Assembly (NCBI RefSeq): GCF_000721495.1 | Contig: NZ_JOHY01000008.1 | Location: 248,001-312,000 of the forward strand | Reading direction: 5' to 3' | DNA: 64,000 nt | From: Streptomyces sp. NRRL F-5123 | Lineage (GTDB): Bacteria; Actinomycetota; Actinomycetes; Streptomycetales; Streptomycetaceae | Shown: piece by piece, positions 24,468-33,086 of the stretch | Position numbering within the stretch: the stretch's first letter is position 1 | How the letters are laid out: each line of letters opens with the position of its first letter | The notes under the pieces: model-generated | What the model was told of the DNA's origin: nothing | The model's database searches: none | What the model saw: the letters and a program-made list of their open reading frames with translations, nothing else | Position numbers and translations under genes: made by a program

Positions 24468-25285
24468 AGATCTGGGTGGACGGCGGGCTGCGGGACGCAG
24501 CGGACGCCACCGTGTCGGTGCTGGACCACGGCCTGACCGTCGGCGACGGCGTCTTCGAGACGCTCAAGGCCACCGACGGGCAGGCCTTCGCGCTCGACCG
24601 GCATCTGCGGCGGCTGACCCGCTCCGCGCTCGGCCTCGGCCTGCCCGAGCCGGACACCGCCGAGGTCGTCCGGGCCTGCGAGGCCGTCCTCGCCGCGAAC
24701 CCGCAGCCGCACGCGCGGCTGCGGATCACCTACACCGGCGGCATCTCCCCGCTCGGCTCCGACCGCGGCGAGTCCGGCGCCACCCTCGTGGTGGCGACGA
24801 GCCCGGCCCCCGCGCACCCCGCCGCCGGCTCGGTCGTCACCGTGCCCTGGACGCGCAACGAGCGCGGCGCCCTCACCGGCCTGAAGACCACCTCGTACGG
24901 CGAGAACGTCGTCGCCCTCGCGCGCGCCCACGAGCAGGGCGCCACCGAGGCGATCTTCGCCAACACCACCGGCCGGCTCTGCGAGGGCACCGGCTCCAAC
25001 GTCTTCGTCGTCCTCGACGGCCGCCTCCTCACCCCGCCGCTGTCCTCCGGCTGCCTCGCGGGCATCACCCGCGAGCTCGTCGTCGAATGGTGCGGCGCCC
25101 TGGAGGAGGACCTGCCGTACGAGGCCCTGGGCGAGGCGGAGGAGGTCTTCGTCACCTCCTCCCTCCGCGACATCCAGCCCGTCACCCGCGTCGACGCCCG
25201 CGAGTTGCCTGCTGCGCCCGGGCCGGTGACGGCGAAGGCGATGGAGGTCTTCGCCGAGCAGGCCGCCGCGCACCCGAACCCGTAG
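24464..25285 (+). CDS. pabC: Aminodeoxychorismate lyase
   Basis: This 273-aa fold-type IV PLP enzyme cleaves aminodeoxychorismate to 4-aminobenzoate and pyruvate. The family opening VLDHGLTVGDGVFETL, the PLP Lys in GLKTTSYGENVVAL and the phosphate-binding EGTGSNVFVV and GCLAGITREL segments are all present. Branched-chain or D-amino acid aminotransferase is the alternative within this fold, but the GTGA coupling to pabB makes PabC the clear choice. GGAGG lies 9 nt before the GTG. Confidence 0.9.
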   Translation: MKIWVDGGLRDAADATVSVLDHGLTVGDGVFETLKATDGQAFALDRHLRRLTRSALGLGLPEPDTAEVVRACEAVLAANPQPHARLRITYTGGISPLGSDRGESGATLVVATSPAPAHPAAGSVVTVPWTRNERGALTGLKTTSYGENVVALARAHEQGATEAIFANTTGRLCEGTGSNVFVVLDGRLLTPPLSSGCLAGITRELVVEWCGALEEDLPYEALGEAEEVFVTSSLRDIQPVTRVDARELPAAPGPVTAKAMEVFAEQAAAHPNP

Positions 25286-25435
25286 GGCGGCGACGCCCGG
25301 CCTGCTGCCGGTCCGCTGCCCGGTCCGGCCCGCTGTCGTCCCGCCGCCGCGGGCCGTTCCAGGTGGCCTGTGCACTCCCGCCGGTGCCTTGCCGGCACGG
25401 CTGACGGGCCGTCGGGGGCGCCGATCCGGCGGGGG

Positions 25436-25472
25436 GCCATGGCCAAGTGCCTTCTAACCACTTGGCCATGGC
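25436..25472. promoter_or_regulatory. Perfect 14-bp inverted repeat, likely operator, upstream of the double-GNAT gene
   Basis: GCCATGGCCAAGTG (25436-25449) and CACTTGGCCATGGC (25459-25472) are perfect arms around a 9-nt spacer, CCTTCTAAC. The repeat ends 70 bp before the start of the acetyltransferase gene, and a TACACT hexamer (about 25481-25486) just downstream could be its -10. With the promoter so close, a repressor site or an RNA hairpin are both possible. Each arm also contains the self-palindrome CCATGG. Confidence 0.6.
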
Positions 25473-25542
25473 GCCCCGCCGTACACTCGACCGCACCCCG
25501 CCGGGCCCTGCCGCGGGGGCGGGCGAAGGGGGAGCGGGACGC

Positions 25543-26247
25543 ATGACGACGACCCTCAGGCCGGCCGGGGCCGAGCGCGCCGAGAGCGGCGGCGGACGCT
25601 CCCGCGACTTCACGGTGTGCGTCAACGGTCGTGCCGTCGGCGCGCTCCGGCTCGCCGCCGAGGCGCCGGGAGGCTCGGGCCGCATCGAGGCGCTCACCGT
25701 CGCCGAGCCCGACCGGCGGCGCGGGCGCGGCACGGTCGCCGCGCTCGCCGCGGAAGAGGTGCTGCGGCAGTGGGGCTGCACTCGCGTGACCGCCGCGATA
25801 CCGCCGGAGGCGGTGTACGGGCTGCGGATCGCCCGGGCACTCGGCTACACCGAGGCCGAGCGCGCACTGGGCAAGTGCCTGACCGGCACGGGCGAGCCCG
25901 CGCCGGCGCCGGTGCCGGAGGGCTTCCGTCTCTACGAGCCGGTCGCGGATTCCGCCGTTCTTCCCGGCAGCCGTCTGTTCGCCCTCGACGCCGGCGGCGC
26001 CACCGTGGGGCGCCTCTGGCTGCGTACGGAGCCGGAGCCGGCGTGGGTGCTCGCCGTGGAGGTACCGGCGTCCCACCACGGTCTCGGCCTCGGCCGTGCG
26101 CTGCTCCTGGCCGCCGAATCCGCGTGCCGCTCCGCGGGGGTGGGGGAGATCGGCCTGAACGTCGTCCTCGACGAAACGGCGGAGCTCGACCTTTACGCTG
26201 CCCTCGGCTACGAGGTGCGGACCCACAACTTCGGGAAGTCCCTGTAG
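25543..26247 (+). CDS. Tandem-domain GNAT acetyltransferase
   Basis: This 234-aa protein has two GNAT-like halves. Residues about 18-115 contain IEALTVAEPDRRRGRGTVAALAAEE. Residues about 135-234 contain VEVPASHHGLGLGRALLLAAE and a terminal YAALGYEVRTHNF. The second half keeps the better acetyl-CoA loop; the first keeps RRRGRG. This resembles mycothiol synthase-type duplicated GNATs, but it is shorter than MshD (about 300 aa) and lacks its usual segments, so that role is not assigned. GAAGGGGGAG lies before the ATG. The inverted repeat upstream suggests dedicated regulation. Confidence 0.75.
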   Translation: MTTTLRPAGAERAESGGGRSRDFTVCVNGRAVGALRLAAEAPGGSGRIEALTVAEPDRRRGRGTVAALAAEEVLRQWGCTRVTAAIPPEAVYGLRIARALGYTEAERALGKCLTGTGEPAPAPVPEGFRLYEPVADSAVLPGSRLFALDAGGATVGRLWLRTEPEPAWVLAVEVPASHHGLGLGRALLLAAESACRSAGVGEIGLNVVLDETAELDLYAALGYEVRTHNFGKSL

Positions 26248-26602
26248 CCGCGGTCCCGAGGGCCTGTTGTTGCCCGGCGGGGCATCGCGCCCTTGCTTTG
26301 GTGGGTGGGGTCGGGTGCCACTCCGGGGGTACCTCCTCGGAATGCGCGTTCGCCGTCGTCCGTAGTGGCTGAGGGGCTGGGAAGCGCATTCCTGCGGGGG
26401 CACCCCCGGATCGTCCCCCTCCCGGGGTCTCGTGGGCCGCTGCCTGCCGGTGGGGGTGATGTTCACGGGACTGCGGTTCACCCCCGGCGGCGGGGCAGCC
26501 CCACAGGTGGGCAGAGAGCTGACGGCCTAGTTGCACGGGTGGTGGTGGGAAACACCCCGCGCCGGCAGGCGCGGGCACCACCGCGGCGGGGAGGGCGCCG
26601 CC
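26248..26602. other. 355-bp gap between convergent genes with an imperfect hairpin
   Basis: No gene is supported. Positions 26323-26347 and 26384-26409 form arms of about 25 nt with a few mismatches, anchored by GGAATGCGC (26339-26347) and GCGCATTCC (26384-26392) and flanked by CCGGGGGT/ACCCCCGG. This looks like the small inverted repeats common between streptomycete genes and may terminate the acetyltransferase transcript. Confidence 0.45.
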
Positions 26603-27112
26603 CTACGCCAGGAGCTCGTCCGCGAGGGACTCGATGCGGGCGCGCAGGCCATCCTGGGACTTGCCGCCGTCGAGCCGCTCGCCGGCGATGACGTACGTGG
26701 GCGTGCCGGTCACGCCGATCGCCCGCCCCTCCGCCTCGTCCGCGTCGACGACGAGCAGGTGGCGGCCGTCGACGAGCGCCGTGTCGACCTCCTCCGCGTC
26801 GAGCCCGAGGTCGCGGGCGACCTCGACGAGGAGCGGTTCGCCCACCGTGCCCAGCTCCTCCGCGCGGGCGAGGACGGCGGTCGCGTACTCCCAGCCGAGG
26901 CCCTGCGCGTGGGCCTCCTCGTACGCCTGTGCGGCGGCCAGCGCGTGCTGGTGCTTGGGCAGCGGGAAGTGCCGCAGCTGGATGTCGAGCGCGGCGCCGT
27001 ACCGCTCGCGCAGGGCGGCGACGTCGCCGAGCGCGGTGCGGCAGTCGGGGCACTGGAGTTCGCACCAGACTTCGAGCACGACGGGGGTGGTGGTGGGGCG
27101 GGGTCGTTCCAT
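26603..27112 (-). CDS. DsbA-family thioredoxin-fold protein
   Basis: This 169-aa protein has a CPDC redox site (Cys21, Cys24) near the N-terminus in VWCELQCPDCRTAL. A helical insertion and the cis-Pro segment GVTGTPTYVIAGERL, typical of DsbA/FrnE-like proteins, follow. No signal peptide is present, so it should be cytoplasmic. This fits the FrnE/2-hydroxychromene isomerase-like subgroup rather than periplasmic DsbA. GGGAG lies about 11 nt before the ATG. It is divergent from a membrane-protein gene. Its redox partner is not evident. Confidence 0.8.
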   Translation of the reverse strand: MERPRPTTTPVVLEVWCELQCPDCRTALGDVAALRERYGAALDIQLRHFPLPKHQHALAAAQAYEEAHAQGLGWEYATAVLARAEELGTVGEPLLVEVARDLGLDAEEVDTALVDGRHLLVVDADEAEGRAIGVTGTPTYVIAGERLDGGKSQDGLRARIESLADELLA

Positions 27113-27236
27113 GCGGCCAGTCTCCCACTCGCGGAGGAGGCGCCCCGGAGATCCCCCTGAACATCCGTGCCGACCGTGGCCCTCCGCGACCGGGGAGAGG
27201 CACGATGGGGAGGGACCGACCGACGGGAGCCGCAGA

Positions 27237-27698
27237 ATGCTGACCACGACGCTATGTGCCGCCCTGTCCGCGGGCGGTCTGGGCATCGCGATGATGACCG
27301 CCTACCGGCGCCGCTTCCTGGCGGCGACGAGGATCGCCGCGGCGTCGCTGCTGCCGGTCGGGCTCGCCATGGCCGGGCTGGTGACGCTGGGCCGCAAGGT
27401 CGGCACCGCCACCGCGGACTGGGCGGCCGACCTGGTCTTCAAGCCGACGGTGTGGCTGGGCTTCGGCGTGCTCGCCGTCGCCGCGCTGCTCTACGGGGTG
27501 ACGCGGCTGATCTCCGCCCGCCTCCCGGAGGGCGGCGCGGCGGAGCGCGGCCCGGCGGCCGTGCGGGGCGGCGCGGCGGCCCCGGCGATCGCCGCGAACC
27601 GTCCGGCTGCGGCCTCGGGCCGCCGCTCGCGCGGGTCCGACAGCGGCCTGTCCGAATTCGCCGACGTCGAGGAGATCCTCAAGCGCCGCGGCATCTGA
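27237..27698 (+). CDS. Two-to-three-span membrane protein with cytoplasmic tail, unknown function
   Basis: This 153-aa protein has hydrophobic segments near residues 3-20, 32-50 and 73-92 (VWLGFGVLAVAALLYGVTRL). A basic, Ala/Gly-rich tail of about 55 residues follows and ends DVEEILKRRGI. The acidic-amphipathic C-terminus looks like a protein-binding tail. GGGAG precedes the ATG at a normal distance. I recognise it as the kind of hypothetical conserved in streptomycetes, without a known role. Confidence 0.7.
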   Translation: MLTTTLCAALSAGGLGIAMMTAYRRRFLAATRIAAASLLPVGLAMAGLVTLGRKVGTATADWAADLVFKPTVWLGFGVLAVAALLYGVTRLISARLPEGGAAERGPAAVRGGAAAPAIAANRPAAASGRRSRGSDSGLSEFADVEEILKRRGI

Positions 27699-27880
27699 GC
27701 GCGTCGGCCGCACCCCGGGAAAGTCCCGGGCCTTTCGTGGCCGCGGTTGCCCACCCGGTGTCGCGGGCGTCCGCTGCCCGTTCGACCGGTCTGCGAACGC
27801 CTCCCCCCGGAGAGCTGAAGATCACGGCGAAGTGCGCCGGCCGGTCCGCGGCACCCCGCGGGCTACGCGAAGATCATTGT

Positions 27881-28177
27881 GTGCTGCCCACCACCGGCGA
27901 CCGTGTCGCCGCAGAGCGGCTGCCGGACCGTGCCGTGCCGGCTGCCTCCGACGTCGTCCCCATCCCCGCTCCGCGCATCCCGCTGCGCACCGGGACGGCT
28001 CCGTGTCCGGGGGAGAGGACGCCCGCGGCGGGCGCCGAGGGCGGTGCGGCGGGCGGGCCCGCGGCGGAGGCGCGGGGGTGTCTGTACGCGCTGTCGCAGC
28101 CGCCGCTGATGCTGTTCCTGCTGGTGGTCGGCGGGCTGCTGGGCGTGGGCGCGGCGTACGACCTGATCTTCCTCTGA
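27881..28177 (+). CDS. Small C-tail membrane protein, unknown
   Basis: About 98 aa: a Pro/Ala/Arg-rich N-terminal 65 residues, then LYALSQPPLMLFLLVVGG and a second hydrophobic part ending AAYDLIFL. The tail suggests a membrane anchor with the N-terminus in the cytoplasm. The GTG start at 27881 is the best guess and has no clear ribosome-binding site. Codon use is normal for the neighbourhood. Function unknown. Confidence 0.45.
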   Translation: MLPTTGDRVAAERLPDRAVPAASDVVPIPAPRIPLRTGTAPCPGERTPAAGAEGGAAGGPAAEARGCLYALSQPPLMLFLLVVGGLLGVGAAYDLIFL

Positions 28178-28186
28178 GGCCGGGGC

Positions 28187-28762
28187 CTAGACGGTCGCTT
28201 CCGCCGGGTCGCCCGACTCGCGCCGGCGGGCGCGGTACGCGGCGACGTGCAGCCGGTTGCCGCACGTACGGCTGTCGCAGTAGCGGCGGGAGCGGTTGCG
28301 GGAGAGGTCGACGAAGGCGCGGCGGCAGTCGGGGGCGTCGCAGCGGCGCAGCCGCTCCCGCTCGCCGGCGACGATCAGGAAGGCCAGTGCCATGCCGCAG
28401 TCCGCGGCGAGGTGGTCGGCCAGCGAGGCGCCCGGCGCGAAGTAGTGCACGTGCCAGTCGTAGCCGTCGTGGTCGGTGAGGCGGGGTGTGGTGCTCGCGG
28501 CGGCGATCAGCGTGTTGAGCAGGGACGCGGCGGCGGCGTCGTCCGTGGCGGCGAAGACCTCGGCGAAGCGGGCGCGTACCGCCTGGACCGCGGTGAGGTC
28601 CTGCCGGTCGAGCCTGCCGACCTCGCTGATGTCGCGGCGGTCGACGAAGGCCCGCAGGTCCGCGACCTCGGCGAGCCGCTCGCGGCCCTCGCTCGCGGGC
28701 GCGGTGTTGAGCAGATCCACCACGCTGTCGAGAGCGCACCTGGTGTCATGGTTGATCAGCAC
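28187..28762 (-). CDS. CGNR zinc-finger transcriptional regulator (ABATE domain)
   Basis: This 191-aa protein has an N-terminal ABATE-like region (residues about 8-125, DSVVDLLNT, LTAVQAVRARFAEVF) and a C-terminal CGNR zinc finger. The finger runs RRCDAPDCRRAFVDLSRN and then YCDSRTCGNRLHVAAYR, with the four Cys and the CGNR box intact. This is a putative stress-responsive DNA-binding protein found mainly in actinobacteria. The GTG start has GGGAGC about 8 nt upstream. It is downstream of ssgB on the same strand but separated by a strong hairpin, so it probably has its own transcript. Confidence 0.85.
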   Translation of the reverse strand: MLINHDTRCALDSVVDLLNTAPASEGRERLAEVADLRAFVDRRDISEVGRLDRQDLTAVQAVRARFAEVFAATDDAAAASLLNTLIAAASTTPRLTDHDGYDWHVHYFAPGASLADHLAADCGMALAFLIVAGERERLRRCDAPDCRRAFVDLSRNRSRRYCDSRTCGNRLHVAAYRARRRESGDPAEATV

Positions 28763-28816
28763 GAAACGCTCCCTGCCGGCGTCGTCGTTCGGCTGCGTTC
28801 CGGTGACTCTAGCGTG

Positions 28817-28864
28817 CGAGAGCCGCCGCTGTGGGGCGGGTCGGCCCCACAGCGGCGGCTCTCG
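28817..28864. terminator. Long perfect hairpin downstream of ssgB
   Basis: GAGAGCCGCCGCTGTGGGGC (28818-28837) pairs perfectly with GCCCCACAGCGGCGGCTCTC (28844-28863) around a 6-nt loop, and one more C-G pair extends it. It lies about 100 bp after the ssgB stop and 55 bp before the CGNR gene. It probably terminates ssgB transcription. Confidence 0.65.
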
Positions 28865-28962
28865 TTCCTGCGGTGTCAGGCGGCCGGCGCGGGCCTGCGC
28901 CGCCTTGGGTGTCCGGGCGGTCCCCCCGAGTAGGACCGGCCGCGGACGGTCGGTGACCGCTG

Positions 28963-29376
28963 CTAGCTCTCCGCGAGGATGTGGGAGAGCTCGGTGTCGA
29001 GGTCGAAGTGGCGGTGCTCGGTGCCCGGCGGGACCGCGGCGTCCGTCCGCTTCAGGAAGGACTCCAGGGCCCGTGCGGGGGCCTCGAGCAGGGCTTCGCC
29101 CTCCGGGGAGCTGAGGGCGATGCACACGACGCCCTGACCGTGGCTGCGGGACGGCCAGACTCTGACGTCGCCGGTGCCGGTGGGGCGGTGCAGCCCCTCG
29201 GCGAGCAGGTCGCGGGCGAAGACCCATTCGACCGTCTCTTCGGCTCCGGTGTGGAAGGTGGCGTGCACGGCATACGGATCGGCCGTGTCGTACCGCAAGC
29301 CCGCGGGGACGGGCAGTGAGGATTCGCTCGACACAACGAGGCGCAGGTGCAGCTCGCAGCTGACCGTGGTGTTCAT
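28963..29376 (-). CDS. ssgB: Sporulation cell-division activator SsgB
   Basis: This 137-aa protein is a member of the SsgA-like family unique to morphologically complex actinomycetes. SsgB, with SsgA, positions FtsZ at the start of sporulation septation. The sequence MNTTVSCELHLRLVVSSESS, the central EWVFARDLLAEGL and the ending FDLDTELSHILAES are characteristic of SsgB, the most conserved paralogue, and the length equals that known for SsgB. The ATG lacks a strong Shine-Dalgarno. The 191-bp upstream region, shared with a divergent gene, contains a palindrome at 29458-29476. Confidence 0.93.
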   Translation of the reverse strand: MNTTVSCELHLRLVVSSESSLPVPAGLRYDTADPYAVHATFHTGAEETVEWVFARDLLAEGLHRPTGTGDVRVWPSRSHGQGVVCIALSSPEGEALLEAPARALESFLKRTDAAVPPGTEHRHFDLDTELSHILAES

Positions 29377-29457
29377 AAGCGCCAGGGCCTTTCGCTCAGT
29401 GTGCGCTCGGGGATTCGCACGTCGGCGAAATCGACATGCCACCTGCGGGGACGTTGT

Positions 29458-29476
29458 AAACCCCTCTGAGGGGTTT
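29458..29476. promoter_or_regulatory. Palindrome in the ssgB upstream region
   Basis: AAACCCCTCTGAGGGGTTT has perfect 8-bp arms around CTG. It lies 82-100 bp upstream of the ssgB ATG and about 90 bp upstream of the divergent gene. It could be a regulator site for either gene. Reading toward ssgB, GTTTACAAC follows directly, which might belong to an alternative-sigma promoter, but this is not certain. Confidence 0.4.
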
Positions 29477-29567
29477 GTGAGGCTTCTGGTAGCTCGTCCG
29501 GACTAGTGGCGAGAAGGGTGGAAGGGCCGTTTCGGCTAATACCCCGAAGTCCGGTACGTTGGCATAT

Positions 29568-29981
29568 GTGATCGCGGAGAGTGACCAGAATGACGAAGCT
29601 GTGGCCAATGGTTCGCGGCTCGGTTCGCGTGCCCCGGCGTTCGTCCAGCGGTCACGGCTGCTGCACGCGGTGTGGCGGGTGTGGATCTTCGTCGCCGGTC
29701 TGGCGGTGGTCGGCGGCGGGATCGTGCTGCTGCCGCTGCCCGGGCCCGGCTGGCTGATCATCTTCGGCGGCATGGCGATCTGGGGGACCGAGTTCGTCTG
29801 GGCGCAGAAGGTGTTGCGCTGGACGCGCCGCAAGGTCACCGACTTCGCCAGGGCCGCCGCCGACCCCCGGGTGCGCAGGCGCAACCTGCTGATCACCACG
29901 GTGGTCGTGCTCGTGCTCGCGGGCCTGGCGACCTGGTACGTGCTGGCCTTCGGCTTCACGATGCCCTGGGAGGCGGTGTGA
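29568..29981 (+). CDS. PGPGW-motif (TIGR02611-like) integral membrane protein
   Basis: This 137-aa protein has a hydrophilic N-terminal 35 residues and a first transmembrane helix (VWIFVAGLAVVGGGIVLL). The conserved LPLPGPGWLIIFGGMAIWGTEF motif region and a final helix (LITTVVVLVLAGLATWYVL) follow. This is a small membrane family of unknown function. No Shine-Dalgarno is visible; TACGTT (29555-29560) ends 7 nt before the GTG at 29568, so a leaderless mRNA is likely. A TTG three codons earlier is the alternative start. Divergent from ssgB. Confidence 0.75.
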   Translation: MIAESDQNDEAVANGSRLGSRAPAFVQRSRLLHAVWRVWIFVAGLAVVGGGIVLLPLPGPGWLIIFGGMAIWGTEFVWAQKVLRWTRRKVTDFARAAADPRVRRRNLLITTVVVLVLAGLATWYVLAFGFTMPWEAV

Positions 29982-30014
29982 GGCCGGCTGGTCGGGAGGC
30001 CCGCCCGGGTGCGG

Positions 30015-30020
30015 TAAAGT
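30015..30020 (+). promoter_or_regulatory. -10 box of the first tRNA-Val(CAC) gene
   Basis: TAAAGT lies 13 nt before the mature tRNA 5' end. No clear -35 partner is seen at 17-19 bp. Confidence 0.4.
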
Positions 30021-30033
30021 AGTCCGCACGCCG

Positions 30034-30105
30034 GGGCGATTAGCTCAGCGGGAGAGCACTTCGTTCACACCGAAGGGGTCACTGGTTCGATCCCAGTATC
30101 GCCCA
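30034..30105 (+). tRNA. tRNA-Val (anticodon CAC), first copy
   Basis: Acceptor GGGCGAT/ATCGCCC, anticodon loop TTCACAC, discriminator A, CCA not encoded (CCC follows). It is identical over all 72 nt to the gene at 30691-30762. It is followed 7 nt later by a strong terminator. Confidence 0.95.
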
Positions 30106-30112
30106 CCCCGGA

Positions 30113-30152
30113 CCGAGGGTCCCGGAGCCGTCACAGGCTCCGGGACCCTCGG
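30113..30152 (+). terminator. Terminator of the first tRNA-Val(CAC)
   Basis: The 17-bp perfect arms CCGAGGGTCCCGGAGCC (30113-30129) and GGCTCCGGGACCCTCGG (30136-30152) enclose the loop GTCACA and are followed by TGTTT. Confidence 0.8.
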
Positions 30153-30190
30153 TGTTTCGCCGGCCGCGGCCCGGCGCGCACACTGGCCCC

Positions 30191-30652
30191 ATGGACTGGA
30201 GTCACTACCGATTCCGCAGCGTCTGGCGGCTGACCGCCGACCCCGACGCCGTCTACCGCGTCCTGGAACGCCCGGACGCCTACCCCGAGTGGTGGCCGCA
30301 GATCCGCGAGGTCCGGCAGACCGGCGGGACCACCGGCCTCCTGCGCTTCCGCTCCCTGCTCCCGTACGACCTCGTCGTCACCGCCCGCTCCACCCTCCAG
30401 GACCCGCACCGCCGGGTCCTCGAAGCCGCGGTGGAGGGCGACTTGGAGGGCTGGATCCGCTGGACGGCCGCCCAGGACGGCCCCGGTACCCGGCTGCTCT
30501 TCGAGCAGGAGGTCGTCGTGCGCAAACCCCTGATGCGCCGCCTCGCCGCCCCCGGCCGCCCCTTCTTCCTGGCCAACCACGCGCTGATGATGCGCGCCGG
30601 CCGGCGCGGACTGCGCGCACTGCTGGCCGCCGCCCCGGGCCATGTCGTTTGA
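30191..30652 (+). CDS. SRPBCC/polyketide cyclase-like protein
   Basis: This 153-aa protein has the START/SRPBCC pattern: strand FRSVWRLTADPDAVYRVLERPDAYPEWWPQIREV at the start, a central beta-sheet, and a long C-terminal helix region with LMMRAGRRGLRALL. The fold makes a hydrophobic ligand cavity, but the ligand is unknown. The ATG at 30191 is the conserved start; no ribosome-binding site is visible. It lies between two identical tRNA-Val genes, and its stop codon overlaps the -35 box of the second tRNA promoter. Confidence 0.75.
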   Translation: MDWSHYRFRSVWRLTADPDAVYRVLERPDAYPEWWPQIREVRQTGGTTGLLRFRSLLPYDLVVTARSTLQDPHRRVLEAAVEGDLEGWIRWTAAQDGPGTRLLFEQEVVVRKPLMRRLAAPGRPFFLANHALMMRAGRRGLRALLAAAPGHVV

Positions 30653-30678
30653 ACGCGCGGCGCGTTCACCTGTAAGGT
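30649..30678 (+). promoter_or_regulatory. Promoter of the second tRNA-Val(CAC)
   Basis: TTGAAC (30649-30654) and TAAGGT (30673-30678) are separated by 18 bp, a good vegetative promoter. The -35 box overlaps the stop codon of the SRPBCC gene. Confidence 0.65.
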
Positions 30679-30690
30679 TCTCGATGTCCC

Positions 30691-30762
30691 GGGCGATTAG
30701 CTCAGCGGGAGAGCACTTCGTTCACACCGAAGGGGTCACTGGTTCGATCCCAGTATCGCCCA
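30691..30762 (+). tRNA. tRNA-Val (anticodon CAC), second copy
   Basis: Identical over 72 nt to the gene at 30034-30105, with anticodon CAC in loop TTCACAC, discriminator A and no encoded CCA. It has its own promoter and terminator. Confidence 0.95.
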
Positions 30763-30777
30763 CCGTTCCAGCCGATG

Positions 30778-30801
30778 AGGGCCGCCTTTCCAGGCGGCCC
30801 T
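30778..30801 (+). terminator. Terminator of the second tRNA-Val(CAC)
   Basis: AGGGCCGCC (30778-30786) and GGCGGCCCT (30793-30801) flank the loop TTTCCA; TTCGTCGTT follows. The response regulator gene converges from the other side and could share it. Confidence 0.75.
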
Positions 30802-30827
30802 TTCGTCGTTCCCGGGCGGCGGGGCGG

Positions 30828-31268
30828 TCAGTCCTCGCGGTGTGGGACGGTCGCCGTCTCCAGGAAGAACTGGTCGATGCTGCGGACCGACTCCAGGAAC
30901 TCGTCGAGGTTGACCGGCTTGGTGACGTACGCGTTGGCGTGCCGCTCGTAGGCCGCGCTCACGTCCGCGGGGGTCGCGGACGTCGTGAGGATCACCACCG
31001 GAATGGTGCGCAGGTCGGCGTCCTGCTTGAGGACGCCGAGGAGCTCGCGGCCGTTCATCCGGGGCATGTTGAGATCCAGGACGATCAGGTCGGGGCGCGG
31101 GTTGGCCGGGTCGCGCAGGTGCGCGAGGGCGTCGATGCCGTCGTCGGCGCGGCTGATGGAGCGTGAGACGCCGCGGTCGGCGAGGGCCTCCTCGACGAGC
31201 AGCGCGTCCGCCGGGTCGTCCTCGACGAGGAGGACGTGGTAAGCGCGGTGTCCGGCAAGGGAGTTCAC
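30828..31268 (-). CDS. Stand-alone response regulator receiver (Rcp1-like)
   Basis: This 146-aa protein is a single receiver domain with no output domain. The acidic pocket is LLVEDDPADALLVEEAL, the phosphoryl Asp65 is in LIVLDLNMPRMNG, and the Thr and Lys are in ILTTSATPAD and YVTKPVNLDEF. The length and the PRMNGREL context match the Rcp1/phytochrome-partner class that relays phosphate. AGGAG lies about 8 nt before the GTG. It diverges from the histidine kinase gene (184 bp apart), so it is the probable phosphate partner of that kinase. Confidence 0.88.
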   Translation of the reverse strand: MNSLAGHRAYHVLLVEDDPADALLVEEALADRGVSRSISRADDGIDALAHLRDPANPRPDLIVLDLNMPRMNGRELLGVLKQDADLRTIPVVILTTSATPADVSAAYERHANAYVTKPVNLDEFLESVRSIDQFFLETATVPHRED

Positions 31269-31451
31269 TGCAGGGCTCCTGATGTCGTGGCCGTGGCGTC
31301 GGCCGGTGTCCGGCAGGTCAGGATATGCAGCCGGGCAGGGGCGGACAATCGGGCCTCCCGCACCCGCTGCGGGTACGATGGCGCCGTCCGCGACCGGGCC
31401 CGCGGAGCGCGCGGCAACGCGGCACAGGCGCGGCCGGTCGTGAGGAGCAGG

Positions 31452-33082
<1,631 letters not shown>

Positions 33083-33086
<4 letters not shown>

